Positions 16,734-25,198 of a stretch of DNA of 42,050 nucleotides are shown here, piece by piece (position 1 is the first letter of the stretch; the number at the start of each line of letters is the position of its first letter). The translations under genes and the position numbers were made by a program. Source of the stretch: Streptomyces sp. DvalAA-14 (GTDB taxonomy: Bacteria > Actinomycetota > Actinomycetes > Streptomycetales > Streptomycetaceae). The stretch is from assembly GCF_900091855.1 (NCBI RefSeq), contig NZ_FMCH01000133.1, positions 1 through 42,050 of the forward strand. The letters run 5' to 3'. Below the pieces are notes generated by a model. The model did not search any database. It saw nothing but the letters and a program-made list of their open reading frames with translations, and was not told where the DNA came from.

Positions 16734-17588
16734 ATGCCGAGCGTCATCACGGTCACGACGGACGACCTCGCGCTCCCGCTGGAAGACCAGGTGATGCGCA
16801 CATCGGCCGCCCTGGACGCGCACGGCCACATCGTGGCGCTGGCCCCGGCCGATCCGGCCGATCCGGCCCGCCGCCGGATGCACACCGTACGGTCCGCCCT
16901 GGAGGCCGACCGGATCGCCATCGTGCCGCTCACCCTGCCGCCCCTGGCCGCCACCCTTCTCGGCGAGCAGCTGCGGCAGTTGGCCGGCACCGACCTCGGC
17001 CCCGGCGTGCTCGCCGGCGCCGCCCGGCTGCTCTCCTACTACCTGCACTCCGGCGCGCTGCTCGGCTCGGTCGCCAAGCTGGACCGGGTGCCGGTCGGCG
17101 TCGGCAGCCACGTCAAGTCCCTCGTCCCGGGCCGGAACTTCGCCGTCCTGGCCCACCCCGAGCCCTACCTCGCCGAAGCCGGCCCCGATCAACTGCCGCC
17201 CGGCCCCGGCTACCAGACGCAACTGGCCCTGGCCGGCGCCGGCGTGGACACCGGCTGGATCACCGGACCGCTCGCCGCCGCCTGGCACACCCAGCACCTG
17301 CGCGAAGTGCCGCTGCCCACCGACTCCGCCGCCTGGTGGGGCACCTCGAAGCTGGTCGAGTTCACCGCCTACATCGCGGACGTCGGCATGCTCTACCAAC
17401 TGGTCACCTCGGTACGGCGCGACACCTGCACCTGGTGCGGGCTCGAAGTCATCGGCGACCAGTGCCTGTTCTGCGGAACCCGGCTCGGCGAGCGCGCCAC
17501 CCCGCCGAAACACGCCGCCGTACCCGCCGGCCGGGGACGCGCGGTCGAGACCCCGCGCCGCCCGCAACTCGAACCCCACAAGCGATAG
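16734..17588 (+). CDS. Conserved protein with C-terminal zinc ribbon, tad-linked
   Basis: 284-residue protein I do not recognise by function. The bulk is soluble and mixed alpha/beta without obvious TM segments. Near the C-terminus CTWCGLEVIGDQCLFCG gives a CxxC-x8-CxxC zinc ribbon (Cys232, 235, 244, 247), followed by a basic Pro/Arg-rich tail. Start ATG 16734 has GAGGAGG 7 nt upstream. It is 12 bp ahead of cpaB in the same direction, so it probably opens the tad operon transcript. A regulatory or adaptor role in pilus expression is conceivable but unproven. Alternative: unrelated gene sharing the transcript. Confidence 0.8.
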   Translation: MPSVITVTTDDLALPLEDQVMRTSAALDAHGHIVALAPADPADPARRRMHTVRSALEADRIAIVPLTLPPLAATLLGEQLRQLAGTDLGPGVLAGAARLLSYYLHSGALLGSVAKLDRVPVGVGSHVKSLVPGRNFAVLAHPEPYLAEAGPDQLPPGPGYQTQLALAGAGVDTGWITGPLAAAWHTQHLREVPLPTDSAAWWGTSKLVEFTAYIADVGMLYQLVTSVRRDTCTWCGLEVIGDQCLFCGTRLGERATPPKHAAVPAGRGRAVETPRRPQLEPHKR

Positions 17589-17600
17589 GCCCGCCCGCAC

Positions 17601-18323
17601 ATGAATTCACGTCAGCGCCGTGGTGTCGTCCTCCTGGTGATCTCCGTGCTGTGCGCGGTGGCCGCCTTCGCCGGGGTGGTGGCGGTCGTCGCCAACGCGC
17701 GCTCGCAGGTCGGATCGAAGGTCACCGCGTACGAACTGACCGCGGACGTACCGGCGTACACCGCGCTCAGCGCCTCCAAGGTGCACCGGATATCGATGCC
17801 GAAGCGCTGGCTGCCCGACACCGCGGTCCGTGATCTCGGTGAACTGCAGGGGAAGATCGCCGCGGTGCCGCTGAAGAAGGGCACGCTGCTCCAGTCCGAC
17901 ATGGTGGCCGACCAGCCCCAGCTCCAACCCGGGCAGATGGAGATCGCGATCATGATCGACGCGGAGACCGGCGTGGCCGGCAAGATCACGCCGGGAGCGC
18001 GGGTCAACATCTTCGCCACCTTCAAGGGCAAGCAGAGCAGCGACCCGGACATCTCCAAGCTGATGGTGGCCGACGCCCAGGTCATCGACGTCGGCGAGAT
18101 CAAGGCGTTCGACCCGAGCACGGACGCGCAGCGGCAATCGGCGCAGGGGGTGCCCATCACCTTCGCCCTCGACGAGCGGGACGCCCAGCGCATCGCCTAC
18201 TCCGAGTCGTTCGCGGTGCACGTCCGGCTCGCCCTGGTCGCGCCCAGTGACACCGGAACACCGCCGCTGGGCGACCGTACGTACACGCTGGGCGGGGACA
18301 AGGACACCGGGAGCGCGCAGTGA
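17601..18323 (+). CDS. cpaB: Flp pilus assembly protein CpaB/RcpC
   Basis: 240-residue protein with one N-terminal TM helix (RGVVLLVISVLCAVAAFAGVVAVVA), then an extracytoplasmic SAF domain (YELTADVPAYTALSASKVHR ... LKKGTLLQSDMV) and an RcpC region (MIDAETGVAGKITPGARVNIF). In Gram-negatives CpaB acts with the secretin; this organism has no outer membrane, so it may support the pilus at the cell wall. Start ATG 17601. Its TGA overlaps the GTG of the next gene (4 bp), so it is translationally coupled. Confidence 0.9.
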   Translation: MNSRQRRGVVLLVISVLCAVAAFAGVVAVVANARSQVGSKVTAYELTADVPAYTALSASKVHRISMPKRWLPDTAVRDLGELQGKIAAVPLKKGTLLQSDMVADQPQLQPGQMEIAIMIDAETGVAGKITPGARVNIFATFKGKQSSDPDISKLMVADAQVIDVGEIKAFDPSTDAQRQSAQGVPITFALDERDAQRIAYSESFAVHVRLALVAPSDTGTPPLGDRTYTLGGDKDTGSAQ

Positions 18324-19888
18324 GCGTACGCATCCTCGCCGCCACCGGCGACCCCGACGCGGCCAGGGCCCTGCTCGGCCTGCTGGCGCAACTGCCCGGC
18401 GCCGAACCGGCCCCCGCGGTCGGCGACTCCACCGCCCTGGCCGACGCCCTGACCCGGGCCGCCGAGACGGGCCTCGACGAACTGCCCGAGGTCGTCGTCC
18501 TGCACGACGCGATCGGGCCGATGCCCGCGCTCGACCTGGTCCGCGAGGTCGCCCTGCGCTTCCCCTCGGTCGGCGTGGTGCTGCTGACCGCCGACCCCAG
18601 CCCCGGCATGCTGGCCGCCGCGATGAACTCCGGCGCCCGCGGCGTCATCGGACTGCCCCTGTCCTACGACGACTTGGGGGCACGCGTCGAGGCCGCCGCG
18701 GCCTGGGCGGCCGGCGTCCGGCGCCACCTGGGCCCGGGCCGGGTCGCGCTGCCCGCGGTGGCCGGCGGCATCCTCGTCGCGGTGGCCGGCGCCAAGGGCG
18801 GTGTCGGCGCCACCGTCACCGCCGTCCAACTCGCCCTGGCCGCCCAGGCCTCCGGCCGTTCCACCGCCCTGGTCGACCTCGACCTGCAGGGCGGCGACAT
18901 CGCCTCCTACCTCGACGTCCAGTTCCGCCGCTCGGTGGCCGACCTCGCCGACATCGCCGACGTCTCCTCACGCGTACTCAACGACGCGATGTACGTGCAC
19001 GAGTCCGGCCCCGCGCTGCTGCTCGCGCCCGCCGAGGGCGAACGCGGCGAGGACGTCACCGACCGCGCCGCCCGGCTGGTGCTGGCCGCGCTCCGGCAGC
19101 GCTACGAAGTCGTGGTCGTCGACTGCGGCACCCAGGTGACCAGCGCGAACGCGGTCGCCGTGGAAACCGCCGACGCGGCCGTCCTGGTCACCACCCCCGA
19201 CGTCATCGCGGTCCGCGCGGCCAAGCGGATGGTCCGGATGTGGGACCGGCTGCAGATCCGCAAGCCGCAGGACACCACCACCGTCGTCAACCGCTACACC
19301 CGCACCAGTGAGATCCAGCCCTCGCTGATCGGCCGGATCACCGGTACGAAGGTCGCCGCGTCCGTGATCCCGGCCGCCTTCAAGGAGTTGCAGTCCGTCA
19401 TCGACGCCGGACGCCTGCAGGACCTGGACAACCGCTCCACCGTCAAAGCCGGGATCTGGGCGCTGGCCGGGGAAGTGGGCCTGGTCACCGGGGCCACGGC
19501 GGCGCCGCCCGCCCGCGGCCGCAAGCAGCGGCGCGGCGACCGCGGCCAAGTCACCCTGGAAACCCTGGGGATGACACCCATCATCCTCATCACCCTGATC
19601 CTGGTCTGGCAGGCGGTGCTGGCCGGCTACACCTTCACCCTGGCCGGCAACGCGGCGGACCAGGCGGCGCGGGCCGCGGCGGTGGGACAGGACGCGGCCA
19701 CCGCGGCGAAGAGCGATCTGCCCAGCGCGTGGGCGGCCGGCGCCCAGGTCAGCGGCCCCGACATCGCCGGCGGCCAGGTCTCGGTCACCGTCGGGATCAA
19801 GGTCCCCGTCCTCTTCCCCGGCGCCATCGACTTCCCGCTGACCGTCCACGGCCACGCCAGCACCCCGGACGAGGAGCCCGACCGGTGA
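18320..19888 (+). CDS. TadZ/CpaE-like ATPase fused to TadE-like pseudopilin
   Basis: 522 residues in one uninterrupted frame. N-terminal atypical receiver-like domain (about 1-130; LLTADPSPGMLAAAMNSGARGVIGLP), then a MinD/ParA-type ATPase with deviant Walker A AGAKGGVGATVTAVQLALA (Lys159) and VVVDCGTQVTSANAVAVE. This is the usual TadZ, which localises the pilus machine. After a basic linker (PARGRKQRRGD) the protein continues as a TadE-like pseudopilin: RGQVTLETLGMTPIILITLI has Gly409 followed by Glu at +5, the type IVb prepilin-peptidase pattern, then a hydrophobic helix and an extracytoplasmic domain. So one ORF encodes a cytosolic ATPase and a membrane pseudopilin that might be separated by the prepilin peptidase. 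The next gene starts in its stop codon. Confidence 0.88.
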   Translation: MSVRILAATGDPDAARALLGLLAQLPGAEPAPAVGDSTALADALTRAAETGLDELPEVVVLHDAIGPMPALDLVREVALRFPSVGVVLLTADPSPGMLAAAMNSGARGVIGLPLSYDDLGARVEAAAAWAAGVRRHLGPGRVALPAVAGGILVAVAGAKGGVGATVTAVQLALAAQASGRSTALVDLDLQGGDIASYLDVQFRRSVADLADIADVSSRVLNDAMYVHESGPALLLAPAEGERGEDVTDRAARLVLAALRQRYEVVVVDCGTQVTSANAVAVETADAAVLVTTPDVIAVRAAKRMVRMWDRLQIRKPQDTTTVVNRYTRTSEIQPSLIGRITGTKVAASVIPAAFKELQSVIDAGRLQDLDNRSTVKAGIWALAGEVGLVTGATAAPPARGRKQRRGDRGQVTLETLGMTPIILITLILVWQAVLAGYTFTLAGNAADQAARAAAVGQDAATAAKSDLPSAWAAGAQVSGPDIAGGQVSVTVGIKVPVLFPGAIDFPLTVHGHASTPDEEPDR

Positions 19889-20259
19889 CCGGCACCCCGC
19901 GCCGGCCGCGCGACCGCGGTGTCGCATCGCTCGAATACCTCGGGATGCTGCCGATCCTGCTGCTCATCGCGCTCGCCGGGATCCAGCTCGGCATAGCCGC
20001 CTACTGCGGGGAGCAGGCCGGGACGGCGGCCCGCACCGCCGCGCGGACCGCCGCCGAGGCGCATCCCGAGACCGACCCGCAGACGGCCGGGGACAACGCC
20101 ACCAGCGGGTGGGTCAACCCGGCCATCGGGGTGGACCCCGGCAGCAGCAGCGTCACGGCCACCGCGCGGGTGCAAGTCCCGTCGGTGCTGCCCGGGCTGA
20201 GCTTCATCGGCCCCATCACCCGGTCCGCGACGATGCCCAAGGAGGACGACACCCCATGA
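19885..20259 (+). CDS. TadE-like minor pseudopilin
   Basis: 124 residues: short basic leader, prepilin-type junction DRGVASLEYLGMLP with Gly12 and Glu at +5 (Glu17), Tyr18, one hydrophobic helix (ILLLIALAGIQLGIAAYCG), then a small extracytoplasmic domain. TadE/F proteins are minor pilins processed by the prepilin peptidase and help assemble Flp pili. Starts with GTG overlapping the previous stop and ends overlapping the tadA ATG, so it is embedded in the operon. It resembles the pseudopilin half of the upstream fusion. Confidence 0.87.
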   Translation: MTGTPRRPRDRGVASLEYLGMLPILLLIALAGIQLGIAAYCGEQAGTAARTAARTAAEAHPETDPQTAGDNATSGWVNPAIGVDPGSSSVTATARVQVPSVLPGLSFIGPITRSATMPKEDDTP

Positions 20260-21590
20260 GCCTCCGCGCCCGCCTCGCTGTCGAAGAGGCCGCCCCGCAG
20301 ACCCAGGAAAGCCACCTGGTGGCCGTCTACCGGGCCAAGCTGCTCCAGGAGATCGACCTCGCCGAGATGTCCGCGCTGGCCGCCGCCGAGCGCCGCGCGC
20401 GGCTCGAACGCGTCCTCGGGCACATCATCAGCCGCGAGGGCCCGGTACTGTCCACCGCCGAACGCGCCGCCCTGATCCGCCGGGTGGTGGACGAGGCCCT
20501 CGGACTCGGCATCCTGGAACCGCTGCTCGAAGACCCGTCCGTCACCGAGATCATGGTCAACGGCCCGGACAAGATCTACGTCGAACGCGGCGGCCGCGTC
20601 GAGCAGGTCGCCGCCCGCTTCTCCTCCGCCGAGCAGCTCCTGCAGACCATCGAGCGGATCGTGTCCACTGTCAACCGCCGGGTGGACGAGTCCAATCCGA
20701 TGGTCGACGCGCGCCTGCCGTCCGGCGAGCGCGTCAACGTCATCATCCCGCCGCTGGCCCTGAGCGGCCCCACCCTCACCATCCGCCGCTTCCCGCGCGC
20801 CTACACCCTGCAGGAACTCATCGCGCTGGGCACGCTGGACGAGCACATGCTCCTGCTGCTGTCCGCGTTCGTCCGCGCCAAGTGCAACATCATCGTCAGC
20901 GGCGGCACCGGCACCGGCAAGACCACCCTGCTCAACGCGCTGTCCGGACTGATCCCGGACGGCGAGCGGATCATCACCGTCGAGGACGCCGCCGAACTCC
21001 AACTCCAGCAGGAGCACGTGATCCGGCTGGAGTCCCGCCCGCCCAACGTCGAGGGCGAAGGGCACGTCACCATCCGCGACCTGGTGCGCAACTCGCTGCG
21101 CATGCGCCCCGACCGGATCATCGTCGGCGAGGTCCGCGGCGGCGAGACCCTCGACATGCTCCAGGCCATGTCCACCGGCCACGACGGCTCGCTGGCCACC
21201 GTGCACGCCAACTCCGCGGACGACGCGGTGCTCAGGCTCCAGACGCTGGCCTCGATGAGCGAGGTGAAGATCCCCTTCGAGGCGCTGCGCGACCAGATCA
21301 ACTCGGCGGTGGACGTGATCGTCCAACTGCACCGGCACATCGACGGCACCCGCCGCATCGCCGAGATCGCGGTGCTGTCCTCCCGCGGCCGGAACACCTT
21401 CCTGCTCTCCGCCGCCACCCGCTTCCGCGCCGAACCGCTCGGCGTGGACCGCATCGTCCGCGGCTGGTACGAACACCGGCCGGTGCCGCGGGAGATCGGC
21501 GAGCGCCTCTACCTGGCCGGGGAGCATGTGCCGGCCGCGTTCGGGATCGGGGCCAGTGAGCTGGAACTCGACAGCCGGGAGGCGAAATGA
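20256..21590 (+). CDS. tadA: TadA/CpaF secretion ATPase
   Basis: 444-residue hexameric GspE/VirB11-type ATPase powering Flp pilus assembly on the cytosolic face. Walker A SGGTGTGKTTLLNAL (Lys222), Asp box with ITVEDAAELQL, Walker B region PDRIIVGEVRGGETLDML and His box STGHDGSLATVHANS. N-terminal LEPLLEDPSVTEIMVNGPDKIYVE is typical CpaF. ATG 20256 overlaps the tadE stop and has AAGGAGG upstream. Followed by tadB with a 4-bp overlap. Confidence 0.96.
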   Translation: MSLRARLAVEEAAPQTQESHLVAVYRAKLLQEIDLAEMSALAAAERRARLERVLGHIISREGPVLSTAERAALIRRVVDEALGLGILEPLLEDPSVTEIMVNGPDKIYVERGGRVEQVAARFSSAEQLLQTIERIVSTVNRRVDESNPMVDARLPSGERVNVIIPPLALSGPTLTIRRFPRAYTLQELIALGTLDEHMLLLLSAFVRAKCNIIVSGGTGTGKTTLLNALSGLIPDGERIITVEDAAELQLQQEHVIRLESRPPNVEGEGHVTIRDLVRNSLRMRPDRIIVGEVRGGETLDMLQAMSTGHDGSLATVHANSADDAVLRLQTLASMSEVKIPFEALRDQINSAVDVIVQLHRHIDGTRRIAEIAVLSSRGRNTFLLSAATRFRAEPLGVDRIVRGWYEHRPVPREIGERLYLAGEHVPAAFGIGASELELDSREAK

Positions 21591-22594
21591 CGCGGCTCGC
21601 GCCGCCGGGCGCCGGTCATCTCCAGCAGCCGGCCGGGGCGTTGGCGGCCCCCGCCTTCGCCTCCGGCCCGTACCCCGTGCTGGTGGTCGCGGCCACCCTG
21701 GTCGCGCTGGTGCTCGGGGTGTGGGGCCTGCACGCCTGGCGCGGCGGCCGGGCGGACCGCGCCGCGCTGGTCGAGCGCCTCGCCGGCGACCCCGGGCGCG
21801 GTCCGCACCGCGCCGCCTTCTCCGGGCTCGACCGGCGGGTTCGGGGATACGCCTGGGGCAAGCGGCTCGAAGGCCGGCTGGCCGCCACCGGCACCGATCT
21901 GACGCCCGGCCAGTTCACCGCGGGCTTCGCCGGGTTCGTCGCGGTGGCCTGGCTGCTGGCCGCGCTTGCGCTGGCCCCGTTCTTCGGCCCGATCGCGGCC
22001 CTGATCGCCGGCTGGGTCGCCTACTCCTTCCTGTCCTGGCGCCGCCAGGTCCGTACCGAACGCTTCATCGCCCAACTCCCGGACCTGGCCCGCATCCTGG
22101 CCAACGCGACACAGGCCGGGCTGGCCCTGCGCACCGCTGTGGGGATGGCGGCGGACGAGCTGGAGGCCCCGGCCGGCGAGGAGTTGCGGCAGGTCGCCGA
22201 CGCGATGGCGATGGGCAACTCGGTCGAGGACGCCTTGTCCGAGCTGCAACAGCGTCTTCCCAGCCGCGAGTTGATCGTGCTGGTGTCCACCCTGGTGCTG
22301 TCCAGCCGGGCCGGCGGCTCCGTCGTGGAGTCGCTGCGCAACCTCACCGTCACCCTGGAGGAGCGCAAGGAGACCCGCCGGGAGGTCCGCACCCAGATGG
22401 CCCAGGTCACGGTCACCGCCTACGCGGTGCCGGTGATCGGCATCGGTTCCCTGCTCCTGCTCGACCGCATCATGCCCGGCTCGCTCGGCGCCATGACCGG
22501 CTCCACCATCGGCCGGATCTGCGTACTGGTCGCGCTGGGCATGTACGTGGTCGGATTCGTCCTGATCCGCCGCATGTCCCGGATCGACGTGTGA
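21587..22594 (+). CDS. tadB: TadB inner-membrane platform protein
   Basis: 335-residue polytopic membrane protein of the T2SSF/TadB family. N-terminal TM near 24-45 and a second hydrophobic pair (FVAVAWLLAALALAPFFGPI), a central cytosolic four-helix GspF domain (LPDLARILANATQAGLALRTA and ELIVLVSTLVLSSRAGGSVV), and C-terminal TMs. Acts with TadC as the membrane platform contacted by TadA. ATG overlaps the tadA stop (ATGA). Confidence 0.93.
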   Translation: MTRLAPPGAGHLQQPAGALAAPAFASGPYPVLVVAATLVALVLGVWGLHAWRGGRADRAALVERLAGDPGRGPHRAAFSGLDRRVRGYAWGKRLEGRLAATGTDLTPGQFTAGFAGFVAVAWLLAALALAPFFGPIAALIAGWVAYSFLSWRRQVRTERFIAQLPDLARILANATQAGLALRTAVGMAADELEAPAGEELRQVADAMAMGNSVEDALSELQQRLPSRELIVLVSTLVLSSRAGGSVVESLRNLTVTLEERKETRREVRTQMAQVTVTAYAVPVIGIGSLLLLDRIMPGSLGAMTGSTIGRICVLVALGMYVVGFVLIRRMSRIDV

Positions 22595-22604
22595 GGGGCC
22601 GGCT

Positions 22605-23504
22605 ATGACACTGCTCGGCCTCGGACTCGCCCTGGCGCTCGCCGCCTGCGCGGTCGGCCTCGTCTACGCGGTCGGCCTGCTGCGGGCCGACGTCAAACTC
22701 CCCGACGACCTGGCCCTGGCGCTGGAGGTCGGCCGCACCCGCACCACCCGCGCCGGCAGCGCCGTCGACCGGCTCGGCATCCGCTGGGCCCCCATGGTGC
22801 TGCGCATGATGGGCCCGGCCCGGGTCTCACGGCTCCGGGCCAGGATCGACCACGCCGGCCACCCGTACGGCCTGACTGTCGACCGCTACGCGGCCCGGCG
22901 CGCGGTCTACGGCGGGCTCGGCGGCCTGGGCGGCCTGGTACTGCTCAGCCGCGGCAGCTGGCTGCTGGCGCTGCTGGTGCTCGCCTACGGCTGGTGGATG
23001 GCCGACCTCGCCCTGTGGGTGGCGGTCCGCCGCCGCCGCGACGACATCGAACGGACGCTGCCGGATTTCCTGGACGTACTGGCCGTGGTGGTCAGCGCGG
23101 GACTCGGCTTTCGGCAGGCGCTGGAACGCGTCAACTCCGTCTACAAGGGCCCCTGGTCGGACGAGATCCGGATCGCGCTGCGGCAGATGGACGTGGGCGT
23201 CAGCCGCCGCGACGCCTTCGACCAGCTGCGCAAGCGCAACCGCAGTGAGCAGGTGGCCCAGTTCGTGTCCGCCCTCCAGCAGGGCGAGGAACTCGGCGCC
23301 CCCATCGCCCGGACGCTGCTGCAGATCGCCAAGGACATGCGCCGCAGCGAAGCGCAGAACGCCCGCCGCAGGGCGGCGCGGATGGTCCCGCGAGCGACCG
23401 GCGTGATCACCGTTCTGCTGGTGCCGGCCACCATGATCCTGCTGATCACAGGCACGATCATCGGTTCCCAGATCCACTTCGGCGATCTCTTCGGAAATGG
23501 GTGA
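22605..23504 (+). CDS. tadC: TadC inner-membrane platform protein
   Basis: 299-residue second platform protein of the T2SSF family. N-terminal TM, hydrophobic pair around 95-135, cytosolic GspF domain (LPDFLDVLAVVVSAGLGFRQAL ends the first helix pair; FVSALQQGEELGAPIARTLL follows), C-terminal TM ending GTIIGSQIHFGDLFGNG. ATG 22605 lies 10 bp after tadB with a GGGG-type binding site. Last gene before a 275-bp gap that contains regulatory-looking repeats, so the pilin downstream may have its own promoter. Confidence 0.93.
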   Translation: MTLLGLGLALALAACAVGLVYAVGLLRADVKLPDDLALALEVGRTRTTRAGSAVDRLGIRWAPMVLRMMGPARVSRLRARIDHAGHPYGLTVDRYAARRAVYGGLGGLGGLVLLSRGSWLLALLVLAYGWWMADLALWVAVRRRRDDIERTLPDFLDVLAVVVSAGLGFRQALERVNSVYKGPWSDEIRIALRQMDVGVSRRDAFDQLRKRNRSEQVAQFVSALQQGEELGAPIARTLLQIAKDMRRSEAQNARRRAARMVPRATGVITVLLVPATMILLITGTIIGSQIHFGDLFGNG

Positions 23505-23779
23505 TTCCGATGCCAGGAAGGGCACTTGCGCGCCATGCTGGTGGAAGACACGATTCCGGCGGAGACCGCTGGGTTTCGGTCGGTCACGGCTCAACCGGGT
23601 GCGGATGCGCGGGACTCGGGTGTACCTTTGCATTCGCAACCATATTTGCACCTGCAATCAGTTACTGCGAACCCGCACCACGACCAGCGAGAGGCGGTGC
23701 GCCGTGTCCCCCTCCCCTGACGGGCCGCGCACGGCCACCGCACGCAATAGCCAGGTGACAAAGGATGGGGCGAACAATC
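23505..23779. other. Upstream region of flp
   Basis: 275 bp between tadC and flp, less GC-rich than the surroundings around 23625-23660. It holds two TTGC-N4-GCAA inverted repeats and no supported gene. A separate promoter for the abundant pilin is likely here; -10/-35 elements could not be fixed with confidence. Confidence 0.6.
23628..23657. promoter_or_regulatory. Paired TTGC-N4-GCAA operators before flp
   Basis: TTGC-ATTC-GCAA (23628-23639) and TTGCA-CC-TGCAA (23646-23657), both inverted repeats with the same outer arms, 18 bp centre to centre. Likely tandem operators for one dimeric regulator of pilin expression; the regulator is not identified. Confidence 0.55.
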
Positions 23780-23983
23780 ATGAACAGGTGGCTAGTCCGG
23801 CGCTTCGTCCGGATCCGTACAGGGATGGCCGAGTTCGGCCGCGACCGGGGCCAGACCGGGATCGAGTACCTCGGGATCGCGGTGGTGATCGCGGTGATCA
23901 TCGGGGTGCTGGCGACTACGGACATCGGCAATGCCATCCTCACCGCGATCCTGTCGAAGATCTCGCAAATCGCCGGCGACTGA
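23780..23983 (+). CDS. flp: Flp-type IVb major pilin
   Basis: 67-residue Flp pilin. A basic leader (MNRWLVRRFVRIR) ends in the prepilin peptidase site DRGQTGIEYLGIAV: Gly24, Glu at +5, Tyr at +6, the diagnostic Flp motif. A single hydrophobic helix (IAVVIAVIIGVLATT) and short tail complete the mature pilin of 43 residues. Start ATG 23780 preferred because AAGG directly abuts the alternative ATG at 23765, leaving no spacing. Probably the main structural subunit of the pilus made by the flanking genes. Confidence 0.9.
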   Translation: MNRWLVRRFVRIRTGMAEFGRDRGQTGIEYLGIAVVIAVIIGVLATTDIGNAILTAILSKISQIAGD

Positions 23984-24567
23984 GCTGGTTCCTGCGCGCG
24001 GACGGGGGCCAGACGATCGGCCTCTACATCGTCGCCATCGCCGCCCTGTTCTTCCTGGCCTTCGCCTACTTCGCGGTGGGTCAGGCATCCGTAGCCCGAA
24101 ATGGCGCGCAAACCGCCGCTGACGCCGCGGCGCTGGCGGCGGCGCGCGAGCAACGCGACGAGGTGCACGACGCGTTCCTGGCGGCGCTGCTGTCCGGGAA
24201 CCTTGACGTGCTGGGCCAGTTGCTGGCAGCCGCGAACGGTCCCGGTTCACCGTGCGCGGTCGCGGGGGACTACGCGGCAGACAACCGTGCCGACGTCGTC
24301 TCCTGCGTCCCCGTGGCCGGTCCCCCGGGGTGGACCGTCGGCGTGCGCATGCTGGGAACCGTCGGTCCGTCCGTGGTCAAGGGCAGCGACAGCATCCACG
24401 CCACGGCGCATGCCACCGCGGTGGTGGAACCGCGCTGCACTCTGGACGACGCCAAAAAGCCCGTGGTGGACTTCACCTGCGACAACGGGCCGTTGGACAT
24501 CGATCCGACCCAGACCGGATTCGTCCTGGACCTGTCGGACTTCTACACCGTCCACCTGAGTGACTGA
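23980..24567 (+). CDS. TadG-like pilus protein, probable CTG start
   Basis: About 195 residues: one N-terminal TM (GLYIVAIAALFFLAFAYFAVGQ) after DGGQTI, then QASVARNGAQTAADAAALAAA, the sequence typical of TadG/TadE-related Flp assembly proteins, and an extracytoplasmic domain ending FVLDLSDFYTVHLSD. No ATG, GTG or TTG lies in frame near the conserved N-terminus. A CTG at 23980 overlaps the flp TGA (CTGA) exactly like the ATGA overlaps elsewhere in this locus, so I take it as the start, translationally coupled to flp. A start further upstream within flp, or a small sequence error, are alternatives. Confidence 0.75.
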   Translation: MSWFLRADGGQTIGLYIVAIAALFFLAFAYFAVGQASVARNGAQTAADAAALAAAREQRDEVHDAFLAALLSGNLDVLGQLLAAANGPGSPCAVAGDYAADNRADVVSCVPVAGPPGWTVGVRMLGTVGPSVVKGSDSIHATAHATAVVEPRCTLDDAKKPVVDFTCDNGPLDIDPTQTGFVLDLSDFYTVHLSD

Positions 24568-24597
24568 CGTCGGCCGACCAGTGAGGAGTTCCACGCA

Positions 24598-25191
24598 ATG
24601 AGCAAGGGCCACGGGCGCAGAACAGCCGGCGCGGCGGCGACGGCCGTCCTCGCACTCCTGCTCGCCGGCTGCGGGGGCGGCGGTGGCGGCGACGGCAAGG
24701 CCGACGCACCGGCGTCCCCCGGAGGCGGCGCAGCCACGTCGGCTACCCCCGGGGCGGCAGGTGGCGACCAGACGCCATCGACCGAACCGACGCAGATCCT
24801 GGCCCAGATCAAGGGCGGCGACAACGTGGTGGTCACCATCACGTCGGCGGTCCGTGACCAAGGCGGATATGTGACGATCCAGGGCACGGTCACCAACAAC
24901 GGCACGAAGGCGTTCAACGCCGTCGCCTGGCGGGGCGAGGAGACGGCCGTGGTGAAGTCCGGCGCCTCCGTCGCCGGAGCCGTCCTGGTCGACGAGGCCG
25001 GGAAGAAGCGCTATTACGTGCTGCGCGACACCGACGGCCTCTGCCTGTGCACCATGGACCTGATCGGGGTCCAGCCGAAGGAGAGCCGGCCGATCTTCGC
25101 CCAATTTCCCGCCCCCCCGCCCACCACCACCTCCGTCGACTTCGAGCTCCCCACCATGCCCCCCGCCCAGATCACCATCTCGGAGGGGTGA
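24598..25191 (+). CDS. Lipoprotein in the tad locus
   Basis: 197 residues with a lipoprotein signal peptide (lipobox LLAGC, Cys25), a Gly/Ala/Thr/Pro-rich spacer to about 65, and a beta-rich domain (VVVTITSAVRDQGGYVTIQG, TVTNNGTKAFNAVAWRGEE) resembling Ig-like/DUF4352-type extracellular modules. Two close Cys (LCLCTMD) may form a disulfide. It sits between the TadG-like gene and an OmpA-domain gene in the same direction with short gaps, so it is probably part of the pilus apparatus at the outer membrane face. No enzymatic motif seen. Confidence 0.85.
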   Translation: MSKGHGRRTAGAAATAVLALLLAGCGGGGGGDGKADAPASPGGGAATSATPGAAGGDQTPSTEPTQILAQIKGGDNVVVTITSAVRDQGGYVTIQGTVTNNGTKAFNAVAWRGEETAVVKSGASVAGAVLVDEAGKKRYYVLRDTDGLCLCTMDLIGVQPKESRPIFAQFPAPPPTTTSVDFELPTMPPAQITISEG

Positions 25192-25198
25192 GCCAGCC

